The translations under genes and the position numbers were made by a program. Shown in pieces: positions 55,145 through 63,315 of a DNA stretch of 64,000 nt. Each line of letters begins with the position of its first letter. Within the stretch, counting starts at the first letter, position 1. This DNA is from Pedobacter sp. Leaf176 (lineage in GTDB: Bacteria > Bacteroidota > Bacteroidia > Sphingobacteriales > Sphingobacteriaceae). A model generated the notes under the pieces. It saw only the letters and a program-made list of their open reading frames with translations, ran no database searches and was not told the DNA's origin. The stretch lies in the NCBI RefSeq assembly GCF_001424305.1, contig NZ_LMPD01000001.1, forward strand, positions 744,001 through 808,000, in the 5' to 3' direction.

Positions 55145-56283
55145 TGGATAATAGCCCATCGAAAAAAGTTTGGTTAAAATTCAGGCGTAACAAACTTGCG
55201 CTTAGCGGCCTGGTTTTTATTCTTTTGTTAATGTTGATGGGCATTTTGGGCTATTTGATCATGCCCGACGATTCTCCAAATGCGAATAATCAGAAAGTAC
55301 AGATCGCTAAAGAAAAGCCCGGAACAAAATTTACTTTTATGATCATTGAACATTATGACCGTATAGAAAAAGAGGGATTTTTCGAGAGAATGATTAACGG
55401 TCAGAAACCTAATTTCAAAAGTGTTCCGATAACATCGTACAGAATTGTGAAAGATACCGTTTTCGCAACCGAGTTTATTGGAGAAGAAAAGGCCTCAGAA
55501 GCTAAATTTAACTTAAGAGATTTATGTCCGAGTTGTGTATTGCCTTCAAAAATAGGAACACCAGAAGCGCTTTTCAAAAAGAATAACATTTATACAAAAA
55601 CCTTTCTGCTTGGGACAGACATTTACGGACGCGATTTATTAAGCCGGTTAATTTTGGGTATCCGCGTTTCGCTTTCTGTTGGTTTAATGGCTGTTCTCAT
55701 ATCACTTATTATCGGTGTAAGTTTAGGCGCCATTGCGGGTTATTTTGGAGGTAAAACAGATGCGGCAATCAGCTGGTTTATGAATGTAGTTTGGTCGCTA
55801 CCCTCTTTATTATTGGTTATTGCAATCTCCTTTGCGCTGGGAAAAGGTTTCTGGCAAATCTTTATTGCGGTCGGATTGTCAACCTGGGTAGATGTAGCCA
55901 GGTTGGTTCGCGGACAGGTTATGGCACTTAAAGAAGTGGAATTTGTTGAGGCAGCGAGCGCGTTAGGCTACAGCACTTCAAGAACAATAATCAAGCATAT
56001 TTTACCTAACATTGCCGGGCCGATTTTAGTCGTGGCATCTGCAAATTTTGCTTCGGCAATTTTATTAGAAACGGGTTTAAGCTTTTTGGGTTTTGGTGCA
56101 CAACCACCCATGCCAAGTTGGGGAAGTATGATAAAAGAACATTTTGGCTATATTATTATGGATGCTGCTTATCTTGCTGTTTTACCTGGATTGGCAATTA
56201 TGCTTACAGTTTATGCGTTTAACGTTTTGGCTATCGGGTTGCGCGATGCATTTGATGTGAAAGGACAAAACATTACTGTTTAA
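55144..56283 (+). CDS. Oligopeptide-type ABC transporter permease (DppC/OppC-like)
   Basis: A 379-residue permease. After one N-terminal helix (about 17-38) comes a periplasmic insertion of roughly 120 residues, then a binding-protein-dependent transport domain with the EAA-type loop EFVEAASALGYSTSRTIIKHILPN. The closing part GLRDAFDVKG matches OppC/DppC. No ATPase or binding-protein gene is beside it, so its partners must lie elsewhere. The ATG overlaps the GT2 stop, so the three genes from 53053 form one translated unit. Confidence 0.9.
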   Translation: MDNSPSKKVWLKFRRNKLALSGLVFILLLMLMGILGYLIMPDDSPNANNQKVQIAKEKPGTKFTFMIIEHYDRIEKEGFFERMINGQKPNFKSVPITSYRIVKDTVFATEFIGEEKASEAKFNLRDLCPSCVLPSKIGTPEALFKKNNIYTKTFLLGTDIYGRDLLSRLILGIRVSLSVGLMAVLISLIIGVSLGAIAGYFGGKTDAAISWFMNVVWSLPSLLLVIAISFALGKGFWQIFIAVGLSTWVDVARLVRGQVMALKEVEFVEAASALGYSTSRTIIKHILPNIAGPILVVASANFASAILLETGLSFLGFGAQPPMPSWGSMIKEHFGYIIMDAAYLAVLPGLAIMLTVYAFNVLAIGLRDAFDVKGQNITV

Positions 56284-56287
56284 TTAA

Positions 56288-56634
56288 TTATTTTTTAGCT
56301 TTCTTTTTTGAAGCTTTAGCCAAAGGGTTAAACTCGAAAGATAAATTTAGCCAGTAATCTAGCTTTTTATCCTGATTAATCACATCGTCAGAACCTAAAA
56401 TATAGCCGTTCATTTGTTTGCCACCCATCGTCATGTGTTCCAACCGTCTTTATCCAATAAAGAATTCAGGCTTTCAGGATTAACTCTTAGCATGATTTTA
56501 TCTTTCATAACGCCGATGCACATTTTGCGGTTAACCATAAAAACTAATCCACTGAACATCACTTTCTCTTCAACATCAGGTAAGTCCATTAATTTTTTTG
56601 TAATTCAGTTGGCAAGAGCTTTATCATAAGGCAT
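56288..56634 (-). pseudogene. TfoX/Sxy N-terminal-domain-like protein, broken
   Basis: Read on the minus strand from the ATG at 56634, the frame gives MPYDKALAN, then TGA at 56607-56605, where a relative would have Arg (CGA to TGA change). It continues as ITKKLMDLPDVEEKVMFSGLVFMV and NRKMCIGVMKDKIMLRVNPE, recognisable as a TfoX N-terminal domain, until about 56440. There the frame shifts by one base (one base is missing between AACAC and ATG) and goes on as MTMGGKQMNGYI through LDYWLNLSFEFNPLAK to a stop at 56288. With both repaired the protein is 115 residues, the usual size. Two independent lesions argue for a true pseudogene. Confidence 0.85.
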
Positions 56635-56700
56635 AAGTTAATTGTTTAAAACTAATTTGCTCAATTCATATCCGTTTGACAAAATTTAGCCGTTAATATT

Positions 56701-56708
56701 TAAATTTG
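56701..56708 (+). promoter_or_regulatory. -7 element for rnhB
   Basis: TAAATTTG matches TAnnTTTG and lies five bases before the ATG at 56714. TTTG at 56675-56678 is 22 bases upstream, a little longer than the 19-base consensus spacing. The leader would be very short. Confidence 0.4.
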
Positions 56709-56713
56709 TAGCG

Positions 56714-57322
56714 ATGTTATTGAGTTGTTATCAGGAAGAATTTTTAGAGGCCGGTTGTGATGAAGCTGGAAGGGGTTGTCTTGCGGGGCCAGTTTTTGCA
56801 GCTGCCGTGATATTGCCTAAAGGTTTTTGCCTTGAAGGTTTAAATGATTCCAAGCAATTGTCTCACGAGCAGAGAGATTTACTGCGTCCGGTAATTGAGA
56901 AGGAGGCTTTGGCCTGGGCTGTTGCATCCTGCGACCATGACGAAATCGATAAAATAAATATTCTTAATGCATCATTTCTGGCGATGCATAGGGCTATTGA
57001 AAAACTCCACACACCACCGCAATATTTAGTTATTGATGGTAACCGGTTTAAAGCTTATCCGCAAATTCCACATAGTTGCATTGTAAAAGGCGATGGAAAG
57101 TATTTAAACATTGCAGCGGCTTCCATACTTGCGAAAACGCACCGAGATGAATATATGACGAACCTTCACATCGATTACCCGCATTATAACTGGCAGCAGA
57201 ATAAAGGCTATCCAACCATTGCGCATCGTAAAGCAGTAATCGAAATCGGCTTATCGCCCTTTCACCGGAAAACGTTTAATGTGAGCGATCCACAACTGGA
57301 TTTGTTTTCAAAAGCTATGTAA
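56714..57322 (+). CDS. rnhB: Ribonuclease HII
   Basis: RNase HII removes ribonucleotides and RNA primers from RNA-DNA hybrids. In the 202-residue protein the catalytic Asp16 and Glu17 are in [13 protein letters not shown], with a further acidic residue in YLVIDGNRF and the [19 protein letters not shown]-terminal motif. It is preceded by a broken TfoX-like gene on the other strand and followed 21 bases later by a glycosyltransferase gene. Confidence 0.96.
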   Translation: MLLSCYQEEFLEAGCDEAGRGCLAGPVFAAAVILPKGFCLEGLNDSKQLSHEQRDLLRPVIEKEALAWAVASCDHDEIDKINILNASFLAMHRAIEKLHTPPQYLVIDGNRFKAYPQIPHSCIVKGDGKYLNIAAASILAKTHRDEYMTNLHIDYPHYNWQQNKGYPTIAHRKAVIEIGLSPFHRKTFNVSDPQLDLFSKAM

Positions 57323-57343
57323 ATTTCGTATTTTCACAACATT

Positions 57344-58546
57344 GTGAAAATTCTGTTAATTACCAAGCGGATTCCCTTTCCGCCAAATAGTGGTTATCCA
57401 ATTGTGGTTTACAATACCATGAAAGGCCTGCTGCAACTTGGTGCAGACATCACTTTGTTTAGCCTGAACCCCGCAAATGCCCGCCTCGATTTAGAGGAAA
57501 TTTCAGATCCCGTTTTTGAACAAGTCAAAACCCATACGCATGATATTGATACTGAGGTCAATATGTGGTCGGCATTTTTCAATATTTTCACAAACGAGTC
57601 TTACAACGTCTCAAGGTATTTTACGGAAGAAGCCGCAAGGCAACTCGAAAATCTTTTACGTGAAAATACCTTCGATGTCATCCAGTTTGAAGGACTTTTC
57701 GTAGTGCCTTATCTCGATGTTGTTAAAGCAAATAGCAATGCCAAGCTAATTTACAGGGCACACAATATCGAGTTTACGATGTGGGAACGCCGCTCATATT
57801 CAGAAAGTTTCCTCATCAGGAGAAAATATTTAGCCTTTCTGGCCCAGAGGCTAAAGGCTTATGAAACTGAACAAATCAATCGTTTTCATCACATTTTTGC
57901 CATTAGCGAACCCGACAGGCAAAGCATAATCAAATTCGGTTGCGAAATTCCGATGAGCGTTTTTCCGGTTGCCATAGACTTAACGAAATATCAGGTTGAT
58001 AAAAGTAAAACCAGTTTCCCAACCTTATTTCATTTAGGTGCGATGGACTGGCGGCCAAATCAGGAGGGTTTGGAGTGGTTTCTTGATGACATATGGCCCG
58101 ATATTGAAAAGTTGAATAAAGACCTTCGTTTTTACATCGCCGGCAAAAACATGCAGAAGCATTTCTTCGAATATGATTCTGATAATCTTATCGTTGAAGG
58201 TGAGGTTTTTGATGCTGTAGAGTTTATGAATTCTAAAGCGATTATGATTGTTCCATTAATTTCCGGCACGGGTATGCGTGTGAAAATTATTGAGGGAATG
58301 GCCATGAAAAAATGCATCATCGCAACAACTACCGCAGCTGAAGGTATTAATTGCAGGCATGGTTATGATATTTTGATAGCCGATTCAGCCGATGAATTTT
58401 ACCGTTCTATTCTTCAATGTATAATTAACCCTAAACGCTGGATGGAAATAGGGGAGAATGCCCGCAAAACCGTGGAAAACGACCATGGCGTTAATCTGAT
58501 TTCTTCGAAGATGCTTGCTATTTACAACGAACTGGTTATTGCTTAA
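57344..58546 (+). CDS. GT4-type glycosyltransferase
   Basis: A 400-residue group-1 glycosyltransferase with two Rossmann-like lobes. The N-lobe opens with ILLITKRIPFPPNSGYPIVVYNTM; the C-lobe carries FHLGAMDWRPNQEGLEWFL and, near 310-330, PLISGTGMRVKIIEGMAMKK with the acidic E that binds the nucleotide sugar. The start codon is GTG (57344). The acceptor is unknown; it could make a cell-surface glycan. It is close to rnhB but probably an independent function. Confidence 0.88.
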   Translation: MKILLITKRIPFPPNSGYPIVVYNTMKGLLQLGADITLFSLNPANARLDLEEISDPVFEQVKTHTHDIDTEVNMWSAFFNIFTNESYNVSRYFTEEAARQLENLLRENTFDVIQFEGLFVVPYLDVVKANSNAKLIYRAHNIEFTMWERRSYSESFLIRRKYLAFLAQRLKAYETEQINRFHHIFAISEPDRQSIIKFGCEIPMSVFPVAIDLTKYQVDKSKTSFPTLFHLGAMDWRPNQEGLEWFLDDIWPDIEKLNKDLRFYIAGKNMQKHFFEYDSDNLIVEGEVFDAVEFMNSKAIMIVPLISGTGMRVKIIEGMAMKKCIIATTTAAEGINCRHGYDILIADSADEFYRSILQCIINPKRWMEIGENARKTVENDHGVNLISSKMLAIYNELVIA

Positions 58547-58655
58547 ATATACATTGCGAATAATGGGGTAGAATCTTTCAGATTAATTCCTTTTTCTTTA
58601 TAAATTCTTACAAAACGCTTTAAAATTTAACCCCAAAACATTCCCTTTTTCTTAG

Positions 58656-58663
58656 TAGTTTTG
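58656..58663 (+). promoter_or_regulatory. -7 element for gcvT
   Basis: TAGTTTTG matches TAnnTTTG and is 19 bases before the ATG at 58683. No clear -33 TTTG at the right distance. Confidence 0.45.
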
Positions 58664-58682
58664 CCCCCAAGAATATTAAAGA

Positions 58683-59762
58683 ATGAAAAATACCGCTTTA
58701 ACAGAAAAACACGTCGCTTTAGGCGCTAAAATGGTTCCATTTGCAGGTTACAATATGCCTGTAACTTACGAAGGTATAAATGCAGAACATGCAACTGTTC
58801 GTAATGGAGTTGGTGTTTTTGATGTGAGCCATATGGGCGAATTCATCTTAAAGGGCGAAAATGCTTTAGATTTAATTCAACGCGTTACCAGCAATGATGC
58901 CTCAAAACTTTATGATGGAAAAGTTCAGTATTCATGTCTGCCAAATAAAGATGGCGGAATTGTAGATGACCTTTTGGTTTATCGTATTGATGAAAAAAGC
59001 TATATGCTGGTTGTAAATGCATCGAATATCGAGAAAGACTGGAACTGGATTCAGCAATTCAACAACAAAGATGTCGAAATGCATAACATTTCAGATAAAA
59101 CTTCCTTGTTAGCCATTCAGGGCCCTAAAGCCGCTGATGCTTTACAGAGTTTAACTGAAGTAGATCTGGCGTCAATGGAATATTATACTTTCGTTAAAGG
59201 AACTTTTGCCGGGATTGATAATGTTGTAATTTCTGCAACGGGTTATACTGGTGCAGGTGGTTTTGAAATTTATTTCGATAATGAGCATGCTGATAAAATC
59301 TGGGACGCCATTTTTGAAGCAGGCAAAGCTTATCACATTAAACCGATTGGTTTAGGGGCCCGTGATACTTTGCGTTTAGAAATGGGCTTCTGTTTGTATG
59401 GAAATGATATCGACGACTCGACTTCACCAATAGAGGCCGGTTTAGGCTGGATTACTAAATTCTCAAAAGCTTTTACAAATTCGGAAAATTTACTAGCTCA
59501 AAAAGAGGCTGGTATACAAAAAAGATTAGTCGGTTTCGAAATGATTGACAGAGGCATTCCTCGCCATGATTATGAAATTGCCGATGCCGATGGGAATATT
59601 ATTGGTAAAGTAACATCAGGAACTCAGGCACCGTCATTACAAAAAGCAATCGGCATGGGCTATGTAGCTAAAGATTTTGCCAAAGAAGGCTCTGAGATTT
59701 TTATCAATATCCGCAATACGCCAATTAAAGCCAAAGTAGTTAAGTTTCCTTTTTATAAATAG
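58683..59762 (+). CDS. gcvT: Aminomethyltransferase (glycine cleavage T protein)
   Basis: GcvT transfers the methylene group of the lipoyl-bound intermediate to tetrahydrofolate in the glycine cleavage system. The 359-residue protein has [36 protein letters not shown], the folate-binding region [13 protein letters not shown] and the closing [14 protein letters not shown] motif. The other glycine-cleavage genes are not nearby. A word-repeat hairpin separates it from the next gene. Confidence 0.96.
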   Translation: MKNTALTEKHVALGAKMVPFAGYNMPVTYEGINAEHATVRNGVGVFDVSHMGEFILKGENALDLIQRVTSNDASKLYDGKVQYSCLPNKDGGIVDDLLVYRIDEKSYMLVVNASNIEKDWNWIQQFNNKDVEMHNISDKTSLLAIQGPKAADALQSLTEVDLASMEYYTFVKGTFAGIDNVVISATGYTGAGGFEIYFDNEHADKIWDAIFEAGKAYHIKPIGLGARDTLRLEMGFCLYGNDIDDSTSPIEAGLGWITKFSKAFTNSENLLAQKEAGIQKRLVGFEMIDRGIPRHDYEIADADGNIIGKVTSGTQAPSLQKAIGMGYVAKDFAKEGSEIFINIRNTPIKAKVVKFPFYK

Positions 59763-59774
59763 ATTAAAGTAGCG

Positions 59775-59827
59775 AGTATCAAGCATCAAGACGCATTTGT
59801 AAATAAATTTTTCTTGATACCTGATAC
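59775..59827. repeat. Hairpin between gcvT and the comB-like gene
   Basis: AGTATCAAGCATCAAGA (59775-59791) faces TCTTGATACCTGATACT (59811-59827), with two mismatches, and the right arm continues as TAATACCCGATACTTA to 59844. The words are those of the atpA-atpG hairpin (48179-48228), so the two loci share a repeat family. Confidence 0.65.
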
Positions 59828-59848
59828 TTAATACCCGATACTTAGAAC

Positions 59849-60574
59849 ATGCCAAAAAAAATTGAAGTCTGCTTAACACCAGCACTGATTGACCTATACG
59901 ATATTGAACAAAGTATTGTCGTTGTCATTGATATATTAAGGGCAACTTCTTCCATAACTTATGGAATTGAAAATGGTGCGGAAGCTATTATTCCCGTAGC
60001 TAATGTAGAAGATTGCTTAACTTTTGGCGATAAAGGTTATTTATTGGCAGCAGAGCGTAACGGTGAAGTTGTTGAAGGTTATGATTTTGGCAATTCGCCC
60101 TTCTCGTACACAAAAGAAAAAGTTAAAGGTAAAACCATTGTATTAACAACCACCAATGGAACTAAAGCATTGCATTTAGCAAATAAAAGAGCACATCAGG
60201 TTATTATTGGTGCTTTTTTAAATCTTGATTCGCTGTGCCATTACCTGGCATCTCAGAATAAGAATGTTTTGCTGCTGTGCGCAGGCTGGAAAGATCAGTT
60301 TAATTTAGAAGATACTTTATTTGCAGGTGCAGTTGTAAATAAGCTTCGCAAAAATTTCGAGCATTTTGACGATTCGAGCGTGGCTGCGGAAGATTTATAC
60401 TTGTTGGCTAAAGATGACTTAAGAAAATACCTGTATAAATCATCGCATAGTCATCGTTTAGCGCAGCTTAATATAGAAGAAGATGTTGTTTTCTGTTTGC
60501 AGTTAAATGTGTGTAAAGCGATTCCGGTTTTAGAAGGAGAACGATTAGTGGCACTCGCAAACAGCCTGCTATAA
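59849..60574 (+). CDS. comB: 2-phosphosulfolactate phosphatase-like protein
   Basis: A 241-residue protein of the ComB family, which removes phosphate from 2-phosphosulfolactate in coenzyme M synthesis in archaea and occurs widely in Bacteroidota, possibly linked to sulfonate metabolism. The conserved parts are VVIDILRATSSITYG near the N-terminus, LLAAERNGEVVEGYDFGNSP and VLTTTNGTKAL. The actual substrate in Bacteroidota is not settled. It follows gcvT on the same strand, and converges on the patatin gene. Confidence 0.85.
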   Translation: MPKKIEVCLTPALIDLYDIEQSIVVVIDILRATSSITYGIENGAEAIIPVANVEDCLTFGDKGYLLAAERNGEVVEGYDFGNSPFSYTKEKVKGKTIVLTTTNGTKALHLANKRAHQVIIGAFLNLDSLCHYLASQNKNVLLLCAGWKDQFNLEDTLFAGAVVNKLRKNFEHFDDSSVAAEDLYLLAKDDLRKYLYKSSHSHRLAQLNIEEDVVFCLQLNVCKAIPVLEGERLVALANSLL

Positions 60575-60626
60575 GCGGTTTTTTTCATTAATAGGAAACG
60601 ACCCGTTAAAAAAGACCTTCAATAGA

Positions 60627-61430
60627 TTAACTCTTTGCAGGCAAGCCGTTGTTCGGGGGACTGGTATTTATCAGTTCTGAAATGGTTGGGTTGTTTTTTA
60701 TCGTGATTAGCGCCTCTTCGTGCGCCAGCCAATATATATCTTCTGCACGTTTCATATCGAAGGTACTGATGGCCCCTAAACCTTTTGGTTCAATTACTAC
60801 ATTGCAAAATTTTGCTTTGCGTTCCATATCGTGATTTATAGACATTAGTCCGGCACGACCGAGCAAATTTGTAATTCCTGTTATTTTATCGACCGGTTTT
60901 AAATGATTACAAGAGGAACCAATAATAAAATCGCATGTTTCCATTAAGGGTTCTACCGGGAAGTTATTTAAAATGCCACCGTCAACATACATTTGCCCGT
61001 CAATCATAATCGGTTTAAAAATTCCAGGAATACAACTCGACGCATGAATGGCTCTGATTAAGGGGCCTTTTGTGAAATATACTAATTTGCCCTCACTAAA
61101 ATTTACTGCAGCTATGCTTAGTGGGATTTTAAGTTTCTCAATGGAGTTCTCCGGGAAGTATTCTCTAAGTATTTGGGAAGTATTTTCAATATTAATCAAG
61201 CCTAAGGAGCCAACTGCCGGGCGAATAAAACGCCAGAGTTTAGTTCTAAGGAAAATGTTCAACCCTTCTTCAGGGTCGATGCCTGCGGCAAAAAAAGCTC
61301 CGGCAATAGCACCTGCACTGGTCCCACTGATATGACTAAAAGTAATGCCCAAATTGCTAAATGCCTTAAGTATACCCAGATGTGCGATGCCCCTTATTCC
61401 TCCCCCTGATAAAACGATGCCAACTTTCAT
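60627..61430 (-). CDS. Patatin-like phospholipase
   Basis: A 267-residue patatin-domain lipase. The oxyanion motif GGGIRG is at residues 9-14, the nucleophile Ser38 in GTSAG and the dyad Asp150 in VDGGIL. It would hydrolyse phospholipids or lipid esters in the cytoplasm or at the membrane; no signal peptide or outer-membrane domain is seen, which sets it apart from the secreted PlpD type. It converges on the comB-like gene with 52 bases between. Confidence 0.93.
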   Translation of the reverse strand: MKVGIVLSGGGIRGIAHLGILKAFSNLGITFSHISGTSAGAIAGAFFAAGIDPEEGLNIFLRTKLWRFIRPAVGSLGLINIENTSQILREYFPENSIEKLKIPLSIAAVNFSEGKLVYFTKGPLIRAIHASSCIPGIFKPIMIDGQMYVDGGILNNFPVEPLMETCDFIIGSSCNHLKPVDKITGITNLLGRAGLMSINHDMERKAKFCNVVIEPKGLGAISTFDMKRAEDIYWLAHEEALITIKNNPTISELINTSPPNNGLPAKS

Positions 61431-61507
61431 GTATAAAGATTAACTGGTTTATTGCTGAATTGTTTAAGTACTTTTTTCTACTCATACCTGTAGCTGGCAA
61501 TTGAAGG

Positions 61508-62542
61508 CTACTTTGGTTTAGGTTTATATTTCGATTTATTCAGAATCTTTTGCGCATCATTATCAACCATCAATTGCTGTAGCGTGACATTGGGGTTTTC
61601 TTTCATATACTTTCTAACAATTTGCCAGCCTGTCCATACCCCCAATTTTGGTGCCGATTCTCTGTTTTCTCCCAAACCTGGTGTAAAAGGCCCATCTGAT
61701 AAATAGACCTGAATTTTCTGATAATCCGTTTGATAAAGTGTGTTGTTTTCCAAAAAGTATGCCCAGATATCCGCTTCGAAATTTTGTACCCAGCCAAGCT
61801 GATCTGAAGTATATCCAATTTTAGTAGAGTCACCAACTGTTTCAGGCAAGACCTGGTCAAGGAAATAAAGAATTTTACCCTGAAAAATCATTTTTGATAA
61901 TAAAGTCCGGTTTACATCGGGCTCAGGAAAAAGTTCCTCATGAGCAAAAGTTTCGGCAACCCTTGGTACAATGTTTTCAGGCGTGAACCTGCGAGACATA
62001 TACAGCGGAACACTCTCAATAATGCCACGGTAAAACTTACTGTCTTTACCTAAAAAGGTATCTAAACCAATGCCTAAATAACCTTCCCCAATTGGTGTTG
62101 GATAAGAAAATCCGGAAACAAAAGTTATAAAGCGGGGAACTATCACCTTTGGGTAATAGTATTTAATGTATTTGAATGTTTCCGTTAAGCCTTCTTCCTG
62201 CGGTTTTAGATTTGGGTAAATGCTATCTACCTCTTTCATTAAATCGTTATAAGCCGGATCTTTATAAAGCGTGTTGATGATTTCAACATTGCTATATGCA
62301 GGCGTTCCAACCATTTTATGAACGTAATCATCGTAAAAGAAACCGTATTTTTCAGAAAGTAAATCATTGGTTAGCTCAATACTTTTTCTCTTACCTGCCA
62401 GAAGGTCATTATCAAACCTTTCAATCTTTATATCAACCTTTACATCACTTACATCAGGCCTCTTGTTTTGCCTGCAAGAAATAAATGTAAATGCAAATAG
62501 AAAAAATAGATAAATTTGCTTGTGTTTTACGTTATACATCAT
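61508..62542 (-). CDS. gldB: Gliding motility lipoprotein GldB
   Basis: A lipoprotein of about 344 residues (Cys near residue 22 in FTFISCRQNK) matching GldB, needed for gliding in Flavobacterium; pieces include DVKVDIKIERFDNDLL and the end GVWTGWQIVRKYMKENP, as well as a His-containing HEELFPEPDVNR segment. I start at the ATG at 62542 (62539 equally possible); the TTG at 62551 lies within a -7 promoter element. It is divergent from a beta-barrel gene and 774 bases from nadE, which often neighbours gldB in this phylum. Confidence 0.9.
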   Translation of the reverse strand: MMYNVKHKQIYLFFLFAFTFISCRQNKRPDVSDVKVDIKIERFDNDLLAGKRKSIELTNDLLSEKYGFFYDDYVHKMVGTPAYSNVEIINTLYKDPAYNDLMKEVDSIYPNLKPQEEGLTETFKYIKYYYPKVIVPRFITFVSGFSYPTPIGEGYLGIGLDTFLGKDSKFYRGIIESVPLYMSRRFTPENIVPRVAETFAHEELFPEPDVNRTLLSKMIFQGKILYFLDQVLPETVGDSTKIGYTSDQLGWVQNFEADIWAYFLENNTLYQTDYQKIQVYLSDGPFTPGLGENRESAPKLGVWTGWQIVRKYMKENPNVTLQQLMVDNDAQKILNKSKYKPKPK

Positions 62543-62548
62543 GTATAA

Positions 62549-62556
62549 CAAAGATA
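62549..62556 (-). promoter_or_regulatory. -7 element for gldB
   Basis: Minus-strand TATCTTTG matches TAnnTTTG, ending six bases before the ATG at 62542, so the leader is nearly absent. Confidence 0.5.
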
Positions 62557-62569
62557 TAAAGACATCACT

Positions 62570-63244
62570 ATGAAAAGAATACCAATAATCTTAATTTTTT
62601 CCTTTTTCAGCATCAACATCTGGGCTCAGAATTTTAGCGGCCCGGGCTATGGTTTCAGATTGGGTTTAACGGCAACGCCAACAATTGGCTGGATTAAACC
62701 GGAACAGGGTAAAACGGAAGGTGTTGGCTTGGGCTTCTCTTATGGATTGATGGGTGATTTCAATTTCGCTCCCAACTATAGCTTCTCCACTGCGCTCACC
62801 ATTACCACAATTAACGGTAAGAGTACAGAGGTAAATGTTATGCCTTACAATTCCATATATGGTTCAGATACGCCTGTTGCATATGATTTAAAATATAAAT
62901 TGCAGTACATCGAATTGCCGCTAACCGTCAAACTTAAAACACTAAAAAATGCTGGTAGACGCTGGTATGGACAGTTCGGCTTATCTAATGCATTTAATAT
63001 TAGTGCAAAACAAAATGCAGTCAGAAATGGTTCACAAATAGGTAACAATCAAAACATTTCAGATTGGACAAAATTTTACCGCGCCGGATTGATCATTGGG
63101 GGCGGAGGCGAGTTTGATATTTCAGGTAATACAAGTATCCTGGCGGGGATAACATTCAATAACGGCTTTACCAATATTGTAAAAGATTCTTCCAGGGATA
63201 CAAAAAATCATTATCTGGCCCTCAATTTCGGTTTATTCTTCTAA
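62570..63244 (+). CDS. Outer-membrane beta-barrel protein (PorT-like)
   Basis: A 224-residue protein with a signal peptide (about 1-19, ending NIWAQ) and eight or so amphipathic beta strands ending in Phe (NFGLFF), the small OMP_b-brl/PorT fold. The conserved piece LQYIELPLTVKLKT is typical of the group. It could be a T9SS-related barrel, as PorT is, or an unrelated small barrel; the divergent neighbour gldB makes the former tempting but unproved. Confidence 0.8.
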   Translation: MKRIPIILIFSFFSINIWAQNFSGPGYGFRLGLTATPTIGWIKPEQGKTEGVGLGFSYGLMGDFNFAPNYSFSTALTITTINGKSTEVNVMPYNSIYGSDTPVAYDLKYKLQYIELPLTVKLKTLKNAGRRWYGQFGLSNAFNISAKQNAVRNGSQIGNNQNISDWTKFYRAGLIIGGGGEFDISGNTSILAGITFNNGFTNIVKDSSRDTKNHYLALNFGLFF

Positions 63245-63265
63245 TCTTGCTACTCGATAGTTGCT

Positions 63266-63296
63266 ACTCAATACCCGATACTTAATACCTGATACT
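63266..63296. repeat. GATACTT-word repeat before nadE
   Basis: TACTCAATACCCGATACTTAATACCTGATACT around 63265-63296 repeats the words of the arms at 48211-48243 and 59811-59844, but the matching left arm is missing, so it is a half copy of the hairpin family. It lies between the beta-barrel gene and nadE. Confidence 0.5.
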
Positions 63297-63315
63297 AACT
63301 ATTCATACTACAAAA

